NCBI GenBank assembly: GCA_027422505.1 | Contig: JAPQWV010001564.1 | Location: forward strand, 1 to 64,000 | Source of the DNA: Craterostigma plantagineum | Taxonomy: Eukaryota; Streptophyta; Magnoliopsida; Lamiales; Linderniaceae | DNA: 64,000 nucleotides | Reading direction: 5' to 3' | In this document: one piece after another, positions 9,392 to 20,424 of the stretch | Layout of the letters: every line of letters begins with the position of its first letter | Position numbering within the stretch: position 1 is the first letter of the stretch | The notes under the pieces: model-generated | The model's database searches: none | What the model saw: only the letters and a program-made list of their open reading frames with translations | What the model was told of the DNA's origin: nothing | Made by a program: the position numbers and the translations under genes

Positions 9392-11092
9392 TTAAGCTTT
9401 TGCTTGTCCTCAAGCAAATTAAAAGCAAGAAAAGGGTAACAGATAACGGCACGGCGTTCACAATTCACCAACGCAGATGGAAAACACAAAAAGGAATCAA
9501 ACAAGCAATTATGGACACTGCAACAATAATAAGCACTTATCGACACGAATTTCTTAGCACTACTAATCGAGATCACACTCACAGGGGATTCACTCAAATC
9601 ACTCAGTGTATAGGCTAATAAATCGGTGAATCGCTCAATTCATGCAGTAATCTAGTCTAAACCATATGCTTGCAAGTCAATCGCACGTCTACTACTTAAA
9701 GCAGTTAGCATGAATCAGAAGGTCTTTTTCGGGTTAAATGAGTTCAGATATAAGTAATGAGGTGGTAATGAAATCACATATGAGTAGCAGTCGTGTCGGT
9801 CTTCATGTCATTGTCTAAAGCACGCCAACAATTAGCCTTTCTGATTACGCGTCTCATATTCTTATTTTTGCTGCATTCCACTATGCCTTTCTTCTTCCAA
9901 GTCTCGAAATGAAGGAATGATGTGGAATTCACGAGACCGGAAGATTATCAAAGGAAATGTTCTTTTTTCTTTCTTTTCGCAACAGCTTATCCTCGTTCCA
10001 CTTCGCTTTACTCTCTTTTTCTCCTTTTTTTTTTTCTTTTCACTCTTCTTTTTTTTTTTCACATTGAGGCGTTTCTCCACTGCTTTCGGCGTTGTCTCGG
10101 AGTTGTCGGGTCATCCGACTCGCTTTTCGACTTTGACATTCAACCTTCACTTCCTGCTTAACTCGGGTTCAAATGATCTCTGGAGGCTTATTTAGGCAGA
10201 GGGTTATGATATACGAGGTTTAAGAATAAAAAGGCTTAGGCACAAAGTGGTTAACTACGGTGATCAGTCGTGGTTGGGAACTTGGGCCATGGACTTATTT
10301 CTAATGCCTTCGTCATATTCATACAAAACATACTACAAGCAATTCAATGCGTATCAAACAAGCAAGTTCTAGAGAGAGACGTAAATTATGCACTACTCAC
10401 ACAACAAGAAAAATGAGCAAAAGCTCGTCAGCTCAAACTCTCACAACGGAACATGGGGTTATGTGTGTGAATCTCTCAAAGTAACACTATATCTATCATG
10501 CTGAAAAGATTAAATCACTGATGCATGTCTTTATCGCTCACTAGACTCCCTAATATGCAATCCACATTGAGATGAACGCAAACAATCATGCCAGACTTTT
10601 TTAGATTTAATACCCAAGCACCTAAAAATTATTTTCACGTAACTTTTCAACACAAAATTCCCAACACAATTCCCCTCCCCACACTTAAGATTCACGTTGT
10701 CCTCAACGTGTAAAATAAATAACAAGGAAGGTAAAAGAAGTTGAAAAGAACGTGAACTCCCCTGAAAAATTGGCGTGGCCCTGCTCCATCATTTGATATA
10801 GTTGAACTGGTTGCTTCACTGATTGTGAATATTTTGGTTGTAGTGGCGTAAATTGTGACACGTTTCCTGAAAACAATGAAAAGAAAATTAAACGCACGAT
10901 GGAAATAAGAAGTAAACAGCAAAACGAGTCATTAATCATCAAAAGTGTCTGGATGACTAGACCAAAACAGACAAAGTGTTTTACAAAGAAAATTCCAATT
11001 GCAGTCGGAACTAAGGGGTGGTGGTGAGAGGCTGCCGAGGGCGAAGGAATGCCAGTGACTCCTGAGATCGCCGGATGCCGTCATCCATGGCT
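9392..11092. other. Untranslated 3' internal region of the gypsy element
   Basis: No convincing ORF. It contains a long pyrimidine-rich run on the plus strand (about 9955-10070) and a second copy of the polypurine-tract/hairpin module (10674-10710). Confidence 0.6.
10674..10710 (-). repeat. Second polypurine-tract and hairpin module
   Basis: The 16-mer CCTCCCCACACTTAAG at 10674-10689 is identical to 9381-9396. It is followed by CACGTTG-TCCT-CAACGTG, a perfect 7-bp hairpin with the same loop but a different stem from 9399-9418 (TTTGCTTG-TCCT-CAAGCAAA). No LTR follows this copy. Confidence 0.75.
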
Positions 11093-12438
11093 TTAAGGGC
11101 CTGCTATAGCTGCGCCTGTTGCTCTCTCGCGGTAGCGTCGGTGGGCTTCCTCGTTTCGACGCTCATACTCTTCCTGGCGCCGTCGTGTCTCCTCATCGCG
11201 TCGAATGGCATCCTCGTTGTAGCGTAGCATTTCTTGGCGCAATGATTGAAAGTCTGCGACTGACGCTAATGACCGACCCCTGATGACTCGCCCTCGTGAT
11301 AGCCGGAGGAATGGAAGGTCCGGCAGTGTCTGAGTGAACCGGATCTGGCCCCACACCCTCAATTTCTAGTGGCTCGGAAATTCTTCGCCCAGGTCCGTCT
11401 GCCCACGATAAACCTCGTGCCAGACGTAAACCTTGTTTGAGCGGGACCAATTCGGCGCTTTGATCAGCATCTTCATCTTCAGCATCATCTCCTCGTTTAT
11501 CAGATTTCGGCCACCACTATCGTCATCTCTGGTGGAACCTCCGGCCACAGGTTGAGTCCCCTGACAACCTTCGTAACAAAAGGCCCTACAGCGAGCTTCC
11601 CGTGACTACGAACATCAGCTTGGGTGCTGAAAGCGTAGGCCATCCCCCACCCTAGATGCACCAGTTGACCACGCTGCATCTTGGCCAAGTAGAACAAATC
11701 ACGCAGTCCAATTGCGCCGTGCGAGTCGCCCTAGGGGTGAGCGATGTCGATAGTAATCTGTGGTGTAGCGCAGGCCGGGTCTCCTAAGTGAAGACGCCTT
11801 CGAGGTCTTCACAATGAAGGCGGTTCGCCGGGTCTCGCAAGTTCAGCCAACAGTTCTCGCGCTCTGCCGGATGCCGAAGGTACTCCTTGTAATATCCGTC
11901 TGGGAATGGCCCCTGGCGCCCAAAATATGGTACCCTCAATCCCAGCGCCCGGCAAATATCGTCGATATCTACGGCATGCTCCTCATTAAACGCCCGGAAC
12001 TTAACTCCATTGCGCCCGTTCCTCGAAGGAGAAGGTGGAGAGGAACTCTAGGGTCAGCTCCTTGTATGCTGGCTCGTCGATTTGAAAGAATTCGAGCCAG
12101 CCGCTCAGGGACATGTACCCTGCCACTTGCTGGTCAATATGATGTTTCGCCAGCGTCTGTTGATCAATCTGATCAGTCAGAATGAATTCCGTGCCCTTTA
12201 GCCGGTTGTAACGGGCTTGGTGCGTCTCGTCGTCAAACTGCCCCATAGATTCGAGCAGTGACATCGTGCGGCTCGTGCTTTGGCCTCGACGTTGACGACT
12301 CGTTGATGCAGATGAGCGGCTTCGCCCATAGTACCTAGAAGTCCAAATGTTAGTTGGCGAGAAAAGATAAGCAACACAGTTCAACTCGACCAAACGTAGC
12401 GACAAAATTGACAAGCTAAAGCAAAAAAATATGAACAT
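11093..12438 (-). CDS. Athila-type ORF downstream of pol (function unknown)
   Basis: Broken minus-strand ORF in the position where Athila elements carry an extra ORF, sometimes called env-like. Readable blocks in order: RQRRGQSTSRTMSLLESMGQ, ARYNRLKGTEFILTDQ, LEFFQIDEPAYKELTLEFLS, DLFYLAKMQRGQLVHLGWGM and a charged C-terminus (DEETRRRQEEYERRNEEAHR, probable coiled coil). The ELTLEFLS block recalls the ATHILA ORF-1 family (Pfam PF03078). The frame shifts several times by single bases (about 12000, 11700, 11500, 11360). No credible fusion peptide or membrane segment was seen, so I do not call it env. Confidence 0.6.
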
Positions 12439-13144
12439 TCAAAGCGGCATTTTGTCGAATACATAATAGACATGCTAAAATACTACTTCTAATTGCAATA
12501 ATCGATTAACCAAGCACATTCTGCAACTTCAAACGATGAATCAACGCTAAGTAAACCATTACACGAATCAATTCCGTTAAAATTCCAAAATTCCCCAAAT
12601 TGGAAAATTAAGGCTTATCATTCCCAATCAAAATTAACGTACGAAATCGTGAAATTAATCACACCCAAGGCATTCACAGCATATATCTAACCAAAAAGAG
12701 CAATGCAAACACCATATTTGACCCAAATTGTAAAAGCCCCAAATTTCGAAAATTAGGGTTCAAAGTGCCAATCATGGAAATTAACGGACGAAATCAAGAA
12801 ATTGATCTAAACCCATTATGTTTAAAAGCAAATATTCTATCCATGAAAAGAGCAATGTAAAAGTTCAATTCGAACTTAAATCCGAAAAAAATGCGAAAAT
12901 CGTCTATTATAAGCTTTGGGAGAAAAAGAACCTACCTCGTTGATTTAATCACTGTGAAAAAGAGGGAAGATGGTTGTTTTGGCGTCGCTAAAAAAATGCA
13001 AAGTGGCGGATATGGTGGCCGGAGTTTTGTTTTTCGGGATGGATTTGGCGAGAAATTCGCGAGCTTTGGAATGTTTCGGTGGGTTGAAATAGACGAAAGG
13101 AAAAAAAATTTGATGAAATGGAGCTTTAAGAGTCAAACCGATAC

Positions 13145-13825
13145 GTTCACGGCCGTGAATACCAATTTCACAAGGCGTGAACAAGAGCAGTGAGCGGCGT
13201 TCAACGAAGTCACGGCCGTGACAACAGGAGTACAAGGCCGTGAATTGCAGCAGTGTGTAACCTAATGATATTCGCGGCCGTGAATCTGATGCGAAAGACC
13301 GTGAATGCAGTTTTTATTTTATTTTATTTTTATAATATATAAATATATATATATATTGTTTTTTTTTTTTTATTATTTATATTATTAATATTTTTTAAAT
13401 ATTTTATTTTTATTTTTTTATTTTTTATTTTTATTTTTATTTTATAATATATATTTCTCTTTCTTATTCTCTTTTTTTTTTCTTTTTTCCTTATTTTTCT
13501 TTTTTTTTTTCTTATACAATTTTTTTTTTCTTTTTTTTTTTCTTTAATTATTTTTTTTTTGATATATATATATATTTTTATATAACCGTACGAGTCACGG
13601 CCGTGAATGGTATCCACAAGCCGTGACTGTTGGCAGTGTATAGGACTAATGCTTCGTTCACGCGCGCGACTCAGTAGGTCACAGGCCGTGAATGTAGGCA
13701 GTGTGAGACATGGATTGTTGCTCAATGATTCACGGCCGTGAGTGGCTAAGAACATGGCCGTGAATGTAGCAGTGGCAATGGTTGGGCCTCGTCGCGGCCG
13801 TGACTAACAAATCATTGGCCGTGAC
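13145..13825 (+). repeat. Internal palindrome array, reversed relative to the LTR arrays
   Basis: Full palindromes or close variants at about 13148, 13210, 13272, 13595, 13729 and 13791, each followed about 22 bp later by a half-site (AAGGCCGTGAA or similar). Period is about 62-66 bp. The order palindrome-then-half is the reverse complement of the LTR order. An AT-rich microsatellite interrupts it at 13310-13580. Confidence 0.75.
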
Positions 13826-14048
13826 TTCAGTTATAATTTTTTTTTTTTATTATTTAATATATATTTTAACTATGATTGACACGCAATCGACGATTTTTAG
13901 TCGAGAACGATTGGCCGAGGAGAAATCTGATAATCGACAAGGGAAATATCACTTTCTCACGCGGCGTCAGATCATTCAAGTCAAAATTCGTCTGTATCAT
14001 TTATGGGATTTGCTGATATGACAATGATATCTTTGTGTCGTTCATGCC

Positions 14049-14058
14049 TATAAATAGA
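14049..14058 (+). promoter_or_regulatory. TATA box on the strand opposite to the gypsy element
   Basis: CTATAAATAG, a strong plant TATA match, about 220 bp downstream of the reversed palindrome array. A plus-strand 73-codon ORF (14176-14397, hydrophobic, unknown) and an AATAAA at about 14472 follow. Whether it is used is unknown. Confidence 0.4.
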
Positions 14059-14589
14059 CAGTGGTAGAACAACACAATAGCATCATCTACCATAAACAAT
14101 CTTATTTTCGAAAGAGTAATCTAGCCACTATGAATTTGGGGACAGCAGCAAGGTCGTGAGGATGAGAGGAGGAATATGCAAGGATTCGTCGTAATTTTAT
14201 ATGGTATCACTCTACCTTGCTCTTCTTTTGGGCTTGTTGGAGTTTTACTTGCTTTCCTGTGTTGCGGTTTCACAAGGTGCACTTGTGAGTTAACCGCCCT
14301 TATGAAGCAAAATAAACTATTGTTCTGTCTTTTATGTTATTCGCAGTTTTTGATTTGCTTTTGTGTTGGTCTTTCACACGTTGTGATGGTATTGTAACCA
14401 TCGTTTATGAAGTAAAACTATCGTTCCTATCTCGTCTCTAGACTCTGCGTTGTACCCATCTTCAATGTTTGTAATAAACTTATTATTAATTAAAATTTTA
14501 ATGTTTTTATTATTATTGTTTTATTTAATTTAGTATATAGTTGTAGTAGATTATAAATTTTTTTTTTAAATGCCTAAAACATAAATAAA

Positions 14590-17500
14590 AATACCTGGGT
14601 TTGCCTCCCAAAAAGCGCCTCTTTAACGTCGTGAGCCGGACGTACCTTTCTCGTTCTATGGTAGCTTAAAATCGAGGTACATGACTCCTTGTGCCCATGT
14701 CATCTCCTCACCGTGATAATGCTTTAGTCGATGGCCATTAACCTTGAAATTTCCCTGCTCAACACATTGAAATTTCGACAGTACCATAGGGAAAAACGCG
14801 AGTAACTGTAAAAGGTCCAGACCAACGAGATCTTAACTTTCGGGAAAAAGCCTAAGACGAGAATTGAAGAGTAGGACTTGATCCCCTCTTGAAATCTCTA
14901 CGTTGCTTGATCTTCTTATCGTGATACGCTTTTGAGCGTTCCTTATACATTTTTGCATTATCATATGCCGACAAACGCCATTCATCAACCTCATTGATCT
15001 GGAGCTTCCGTTTTTTACCAGCTTGCACCAAATCGAGGTTTAAAGACTTTATCGCCCAGTAGGCTTTATGTTCTAGTTCAACAGGAAGGTGACATGCCCT
15101 TTCCGTAAACTAGTCGATATGGAGTAGTGCCTATTGGCGTCTTATATGCAGTCCTATATGCCCATAGTGCGTCGTTAAGCTTATTCGCCCATTCCCGTCG
15201 ATTCCCATCTATGGTTTTCTCTAGAATGCGTTTCAACTCACGGTTCACTACTTCTACTTGACCACTAGCTTGGGGGGGTGTATGGGGTGGATAGGCTGTG
15301 TCTAACACCGTAACGTTCTAACGTGCGTGCAAACTGGGTGTTACAGAAATGTGTACCCCTATCACTATAATGCACCTAGGCGCCCCAAAACGTGAAAACA
15401 ATGCTCGAAGAAATCTAACGACTACCCTAGCGTCATTCGTGGGTAAGGCTTGCGCCTCGGCCCCTTTTAGACACATAATCGACCGCAACTAGGATATACT
15501 TATTATTGTACGAGCTAGGGAATGGTCCCATAAAATCTATACCCCAAACGTCAAAAATCTCACATACCAAAATAAAGTTTTGGGGCATTTCATCACGTCT
15601 CGATATATTACCTGCGCGCTGACACTGATCACAAGTGTCAACGTACCTTTGGGCGTCCTTGAATATCGTGGGCCAGTAGAATCCGCTTTCCAACACCTTC
15701 TGGGCGGTTCTGTTGGCTGCGTAGTGCCCTCCGGTCGGTCCATTGTGGCAGTGCCTCAGGATCTGTGTCGTCTCTGGAGCGGCAACGCATCGTCGTATCA
15801 CCTGGTCTGCACATCGCCTGAAAAGATATGGTCTTCCCAAAAGTAGTACCTCAAATCAGAAAAGAATTTCTTCTTTTGCTGACTGGTGTACTCCTTTGGT
15901 AGGACCCTCGCAACAAGATAGTTAGCGTAGTCTGCAAACCAGGGAGTGTCGTCACTTACCACCTGTATCGAGTAAAGATGCTCGTCTGGGAACCTATCTT
16001 GTATCGGCCTTCCGTCCTTGTGGTATATTTCGGACTCCTCCAGTCGAGAGAGGTGATCCGCCGCCAGGTTCTCCGCACCCTTCTTGTCCCGGATCTCTAT
16101 ATCGAACTCTTGCAGTAGTAGGATCCATCTGATTAGCCGTGGCTTGGCGTCGGGCTTTGCTAACAAGTACTTAAGAGCAGAATGTCAGTAAAAACAATAA
16201 CTTTGGATAGGATAAGATATGACCTGAACTTGTCGAAAGCAAACACGACGGCCACAGCTCCTTTTCGGTGGTCGTGTAATTGGCTTGGGCTGTGTCTAGC
16301 GTTTTACTCGCGTAGTATATCGTCCTGAAATGGTTGTCCTTACGCTGCCCTAGCACGGCCCCAACTGCATAGTCACTAGCATCGCACATTAGTTCAAAGG
16401 GCAGCCCCCAGTCAGGGGCGATCATAATAGGTGCTGCGATAAGTCGTTCCTTAAGTAAATTGAAAGCATGCAAGCACTCGTCATTAAAATCAAACGGGGC
16501 ATCTTTTTCTAGCAACCTAGACATGGGTCTTGCGATCTTCGAAAAATCTTTAATAAACCTACGATAAAACCCCGCATGTCCTAGAAAGCTCCTAATGGAC
16601 TTCACGTTCGAGGGAACGGGCAATTTTTCTATCGTCTCTAATTTAGCTCGGTCCACTTCGATTCCCTTAGAGGAGATCTTATGACCGAGAACTATACCCT
16701 CTCGAACCATGAAGTGGCACTTTTCCCAATTAAGTGCCAAGTTTGTTTCCTCGCATCGTGCGAGTACGAGTTTCAGATTTGACAAACATGCATCAAATGA
16801 GGAACCGAACACAGAAAAGTCGTCCATAAATACCTCCATTACCTCACCTACCAGTTCGTCGAATATGGCCATCATGCATCGCTGGAAGGTGGCTGGGGCA
16901 TTGCATAAGCCAAATGGCATCCTTCGGTACACGAACGTTCCGAACGGGCACGTAAACGTCGTCTTTTCCTGGTCCTCGGGTGCTATGGGGATCTGCAGAT
17001 AACCTGACAAACCATCAAGGAAACAATAAAATGAATGACCGGCGAGTTTTTCTAACATCTGATCAATAAACGGTAAAGGAAAATGATCCTTTCTCGTCGC
17101 ATCGTTCAACTTCCTGTAGTCAATGCAGACGCGCATCCAGTCACCGTCCTCGTCGGAATCAGCTCGTTCTTGTCATTGGTGACGACCGTCATGCCTCCCT
17201 TCTTTGGGACTACTTGGACGGGCTGACCCATGCGCTGTCTGAAATGGGATAGATCATCCCTGCGTCTAGCAGTTTGATCACTTCCTTCTTTACCACGTCC
17301 TTCATATTGGGGTTGAGCCGTCTTTGACGTTGAGCGACCGGCTTGAAATCGTCCTCCATGAGGATCTTATGCGTGCAGTAGCTCGGGTTGATACCCCTTA
17401 TGTCGGATATCTTCCATGCCAAGGCCTTCTTGTGCGCTTTCAACACATCCAAGAGCTGGCCCTTCTGTCCGTTGTCTAGGCTCGACGAGATGATGACTGG

Positions 17501-20196
17501 TAGCCCTCCATTGCTGCTAAGGAATGCGTACTCGAGGTGGTCGGGCAGCGGCTTAACTCTAGGACTGGTGGCTCCTCGACCGAGCTCTTTTCTTTGTCCT
17601 CTTCGCTGCTCTCGTCGATGGCTATGATAGGCTCGTCGACCTCCTCCCCACACTCGTCGATTGCCATAAGTGTATGCATGTCCTGCTCGCGACCTGTGAC
17701 AGACCTTGCACGGAAAAGAGAAAGTCGTGCTCAAACACGTCTAGAAAATAGCATTTATCGTCTTGCTCCCGCTCTTTTTCATCGAGTCGGCATATTAAAA
17801 GTAACTTTCTCGCCATCTACTGTCAAGGTTAAAGTCCCATTCCTAACGTCTATCATGGTTTCTCCTGTGGCTAAGAACGGTCTGCCTAATATCAACGGGA
17901 CATTATCATCCTCCTCCATGTCTAAAATAACGAAATCAGCAGGAATTACGAACTTATCCACTTTAACTAGAACGTCCTCGATAACACCTCGAGGATACTT
18001 CAACGATCTATCGGCTAATTGCAAGCTCATCCTAGTAGGTCGTGGCTCACCTAATCCTAAGCGCTTAAACATTGAATATGGCATTAAATTAATGCTAGCA
18101 CCTAGGTCAGCTAACGCACGCTCAACAACTAAGTCTCCTATAAGACAGGGAATAGTAAAACTCCCTGGGTCCTTAAGCTTCTTAGGGATCTTGCTTTGGA
18201 GTATCGCCGAGCACTCTCCTCGCAGACATACAGTGGAGACGTGTTCGAGCTTCCTTCTGTTCGTCAGTAAGTCCTTCAAGAACTTGGCGAAGCTGGGCAT
18301 CTGCGTAATAGCTTCGACAAAAGGTAGGTTAATATGTAATTCCTTACACATACCATAAATTTACCAAATTGTGCCTCGTCTTTGTCCTTCTTTAGTCGAG
18401 CCGGGTAAGGAATTTTTGGCTGGTATGGCTTCACCGGTGGTTGCTCAATCTCCTTTGCCTTTTCTTTTTGAGGCTCGACCTTTTCCTTTTCAGATTCAGC
18501 GTTTTCCTTCTCAGCTTCGGCTTTCTCAACATTGTCGTCTTTGCCTACTTCCACTTCTGGCTCGTCGTGGACCTCGACCTCAGCTTTATCATTTGTTTCT
18601 TCTTGGGAGGTACCTCTTGCAACTCTCTTCCGTTTCTCAGGGTGACCGCCTTGCAATACTCCTTGGGATTTGGTTCGGTATAACTTGGGAGTGATCCCTG
18701 AGTTCGCTCAGCCAACTGCTTCGCCATCTGGCCCACTTGTTGCTCCAATTTCTTGATAGAGGCGTCTGTGTTCTGGGCACGTACCTCTATGTACTCCTCC
18801 ATCTTATTCATTCGACTCTCGTGGGCTTGAGTGGTGTTGCTGAAATTGTGAGGAGCGTCTTCATCATGTCCTTCATCTCCCTCATGTCATCGGATCCTCC
18901 TGCGGATGCGTTCTGGTACTGTCGTGGCGGCCCATTTTGGAATCCGGATGGTCTGGGCTGAAATCCTGGCGGTCCTTGGCCCTGATGGTTCTGATTTCCG
19001 TATGCCAAGTTTGGATGTGCCCGAGGCTGGAAACTTCGCTGGCCACCTTGGTAATTGCCCATATAGTCTACGTGCTCCAGCGGCTGCCCAAGTTGGCATT
19101 CTGAGGTCTCGTGGGCTGCGCCACAAATCCCGCACAAGGGTATGTATGTATGCTGCGTCGTGTGGTGGTCGCTACGGCGTTCACGGGCTGTATCTGCCCG
19201 GACTTGGGAAGTAATGCACCTATCACCGTCTGCAACTGGGAGTTCGTCGATGCGATTTGTTGCTGGAGCGCCTCGATCTTGGCACTAGTGGCCGTCTCCT
19301 CGCTGACTCCGAACACACCGGGTGTCTTCATCCTGGTATTGCCCCTCATGAAACTGTTCCTCGAGTAATCCTCAATCAAATTCCACGCGTCCGTGGCATT
19401 GAGCTTCACGAGTCCTCCTCCTGCGGCTCCGTCTAGCATATGGACAGTCTGATCATTGAGGCCCTCGTGGAATCGGTTGATCATAGCAGCTTTCGACATC
19501 CCGTGTTGTGGGCATTTCTTCAATAAGGATTTGTATCGCTCCCACACTTCGTAGAGATTCTCTGAATCCTTCTGGTGAAAAAGGGAAATCTCCGTCTTCA
19601 ACCGTAATACCTTTTGCAGTGGGAAGTAATGGCCGATGAATGCTGCTCGTAGTTCTTCCCACGTAGTGATCGATCTGGGCGGTAACATCTCCAACCAATC
19701 CTTCGCCCTGTACTTGAGTGAGAATGGAAACAACATTAGTTTAATCGCATCACTCGGGACCCCATTAATCTTAATGGTGTCTGTTACTGTAAGAAAAGCC
19801 TTCAGGTGGGAGTACGGATCATCATCGGGATTTCCTTCAAACTGGGCCGTCTGAAAGATCATCTGAAGCCAGGCGTGCTTCAGCTCGAAATTGTTGTTCT
19901 CGATCGGCGGAATAACGATTGCCGATTTCAGTTCCGCCGAGGGAGGCACTCTTGAGTAGGTCTTGTAGAGATTGTTCCTCTTCTTGGTCCTGGTGGACCG
20001 GTACTCTGCGTTCAGCCATCTCGACTTCTGTCTCTCGACCGTCTACAGATGCCTCTGTTCGAGAATTCTCTGCCGACTCCTGAGAGTTGTCCTCTGAGTA
20101 GCTTACTAACGCTTCTTGATAGTTACTAGCCGTGCCTTCTGAATTGTATCTGAGCTGCCTTCGCAATTTTCCGCTCGAAATCTGGATCTCCTTCAA
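14590..20196 (-). CDS. Gypsy gag-pol polyprotein (Athila lineage), frame broken
   Basis: Order in element orientation: gag N-terminus (20196), Retrotrans_gag core (19949-19068; [36 protein letters not shown]), CCHC knuckle [13 protein letters not shown] (about 19137), aspartic protease [15 protein letters not shown] (about 18100), reverse transcriptase (17136-16400; [35 protein letters not shown], catalytic FMDD), RNase H ([14 protein letters not shown]), integrase zinc-binding H-H-C-C ([16 protein letters not shown]), core [16 protein letters not shown] and [18 protein letters not shown] (about 15260). Pol peters out near 14590. At least eight single-base frame jumps separate these blocks, so as written it cannot encode one protein. 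Confidence 0.88.
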
Positions 20197-20400
20197 CGAT
20201 TGGACCTGATGGGTGGCTTCGGGTCATCCACCGTCAAACAGTACCTTCAATGAGTGAAAACAAAAATTTAGCGAAGAACTAGACAAATACGTTGAAAAGG
20301 TAACGAGACTAATAATGATGTAGAAACAAATAACGCAATTAACCAAAAACTGGGAAAATAGCTAAATTACCGAACTAGGGTGTTCCTAATATCAATCTAT

Positions 20401-20418
20401 TCCCCGGCAACGGCGCCA
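20401..20418 (-). other. Primer-binding site, tRNA-Asp type
   Basis: TGGCGCCGTTGCCGGGGA on the minus strand, 6 bases inside the 5' LTR, is complementary to the 3' end of plant tRNA-Asp (…CCCCGGCAACGGCGCCA). This PBS is typical of the Athila/Tat branch. Confidence 0.9.
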
Positions 20419-20424
20419 AAAACT

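Larger units (their letters stand above)
12439..14585. other. Non-coding internal region of gypsy with reversed palindrome array and AT-rich block
   Basis: Between the pol end and the downstream ORF. Contents: a short-repeat region with AAATTAACG-type motifs (12600-12850); a palindrome array in the opposite polarity to the LTR arrays (13145-13825); an AT/poly-T low-complexity block (13310-13580) splitting that array; TATA box CTATAAATAG at 14049-14058 on the plus strand; and an AATAAA at about 14472. May be an antisense transcription unit or remains of an inverted LTR. Confidence 0.5.

Noticed and set aside
9862..10195. Lysine- or phenylalanine-rich ORFs around 9.9-10.2 kb on both strands
   Set aside because: They follow from a polypyrimidine tract; low complexity, no domain.
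11093..12438. Calling the post-pol gypsy ORF an envelope gene
   Set aside because: No signal peptide, fusion peptide or transmembrane anchor could be recognised; the ELTLEFLS motif only supports an Athila-type ORF of unknown function.
13330..13755. Lysine/isoleucine-rich ORF at 13.3-13.75 kb
   Set aside because: Encoded by AT-rich microsatellite and the palindrome array; not a protein.
17537..18358. 273-codon plus-strand ORF over the protease region
   Set aside because: Antisense shadow of the conserved protease-coding sequence; no domain of its own.
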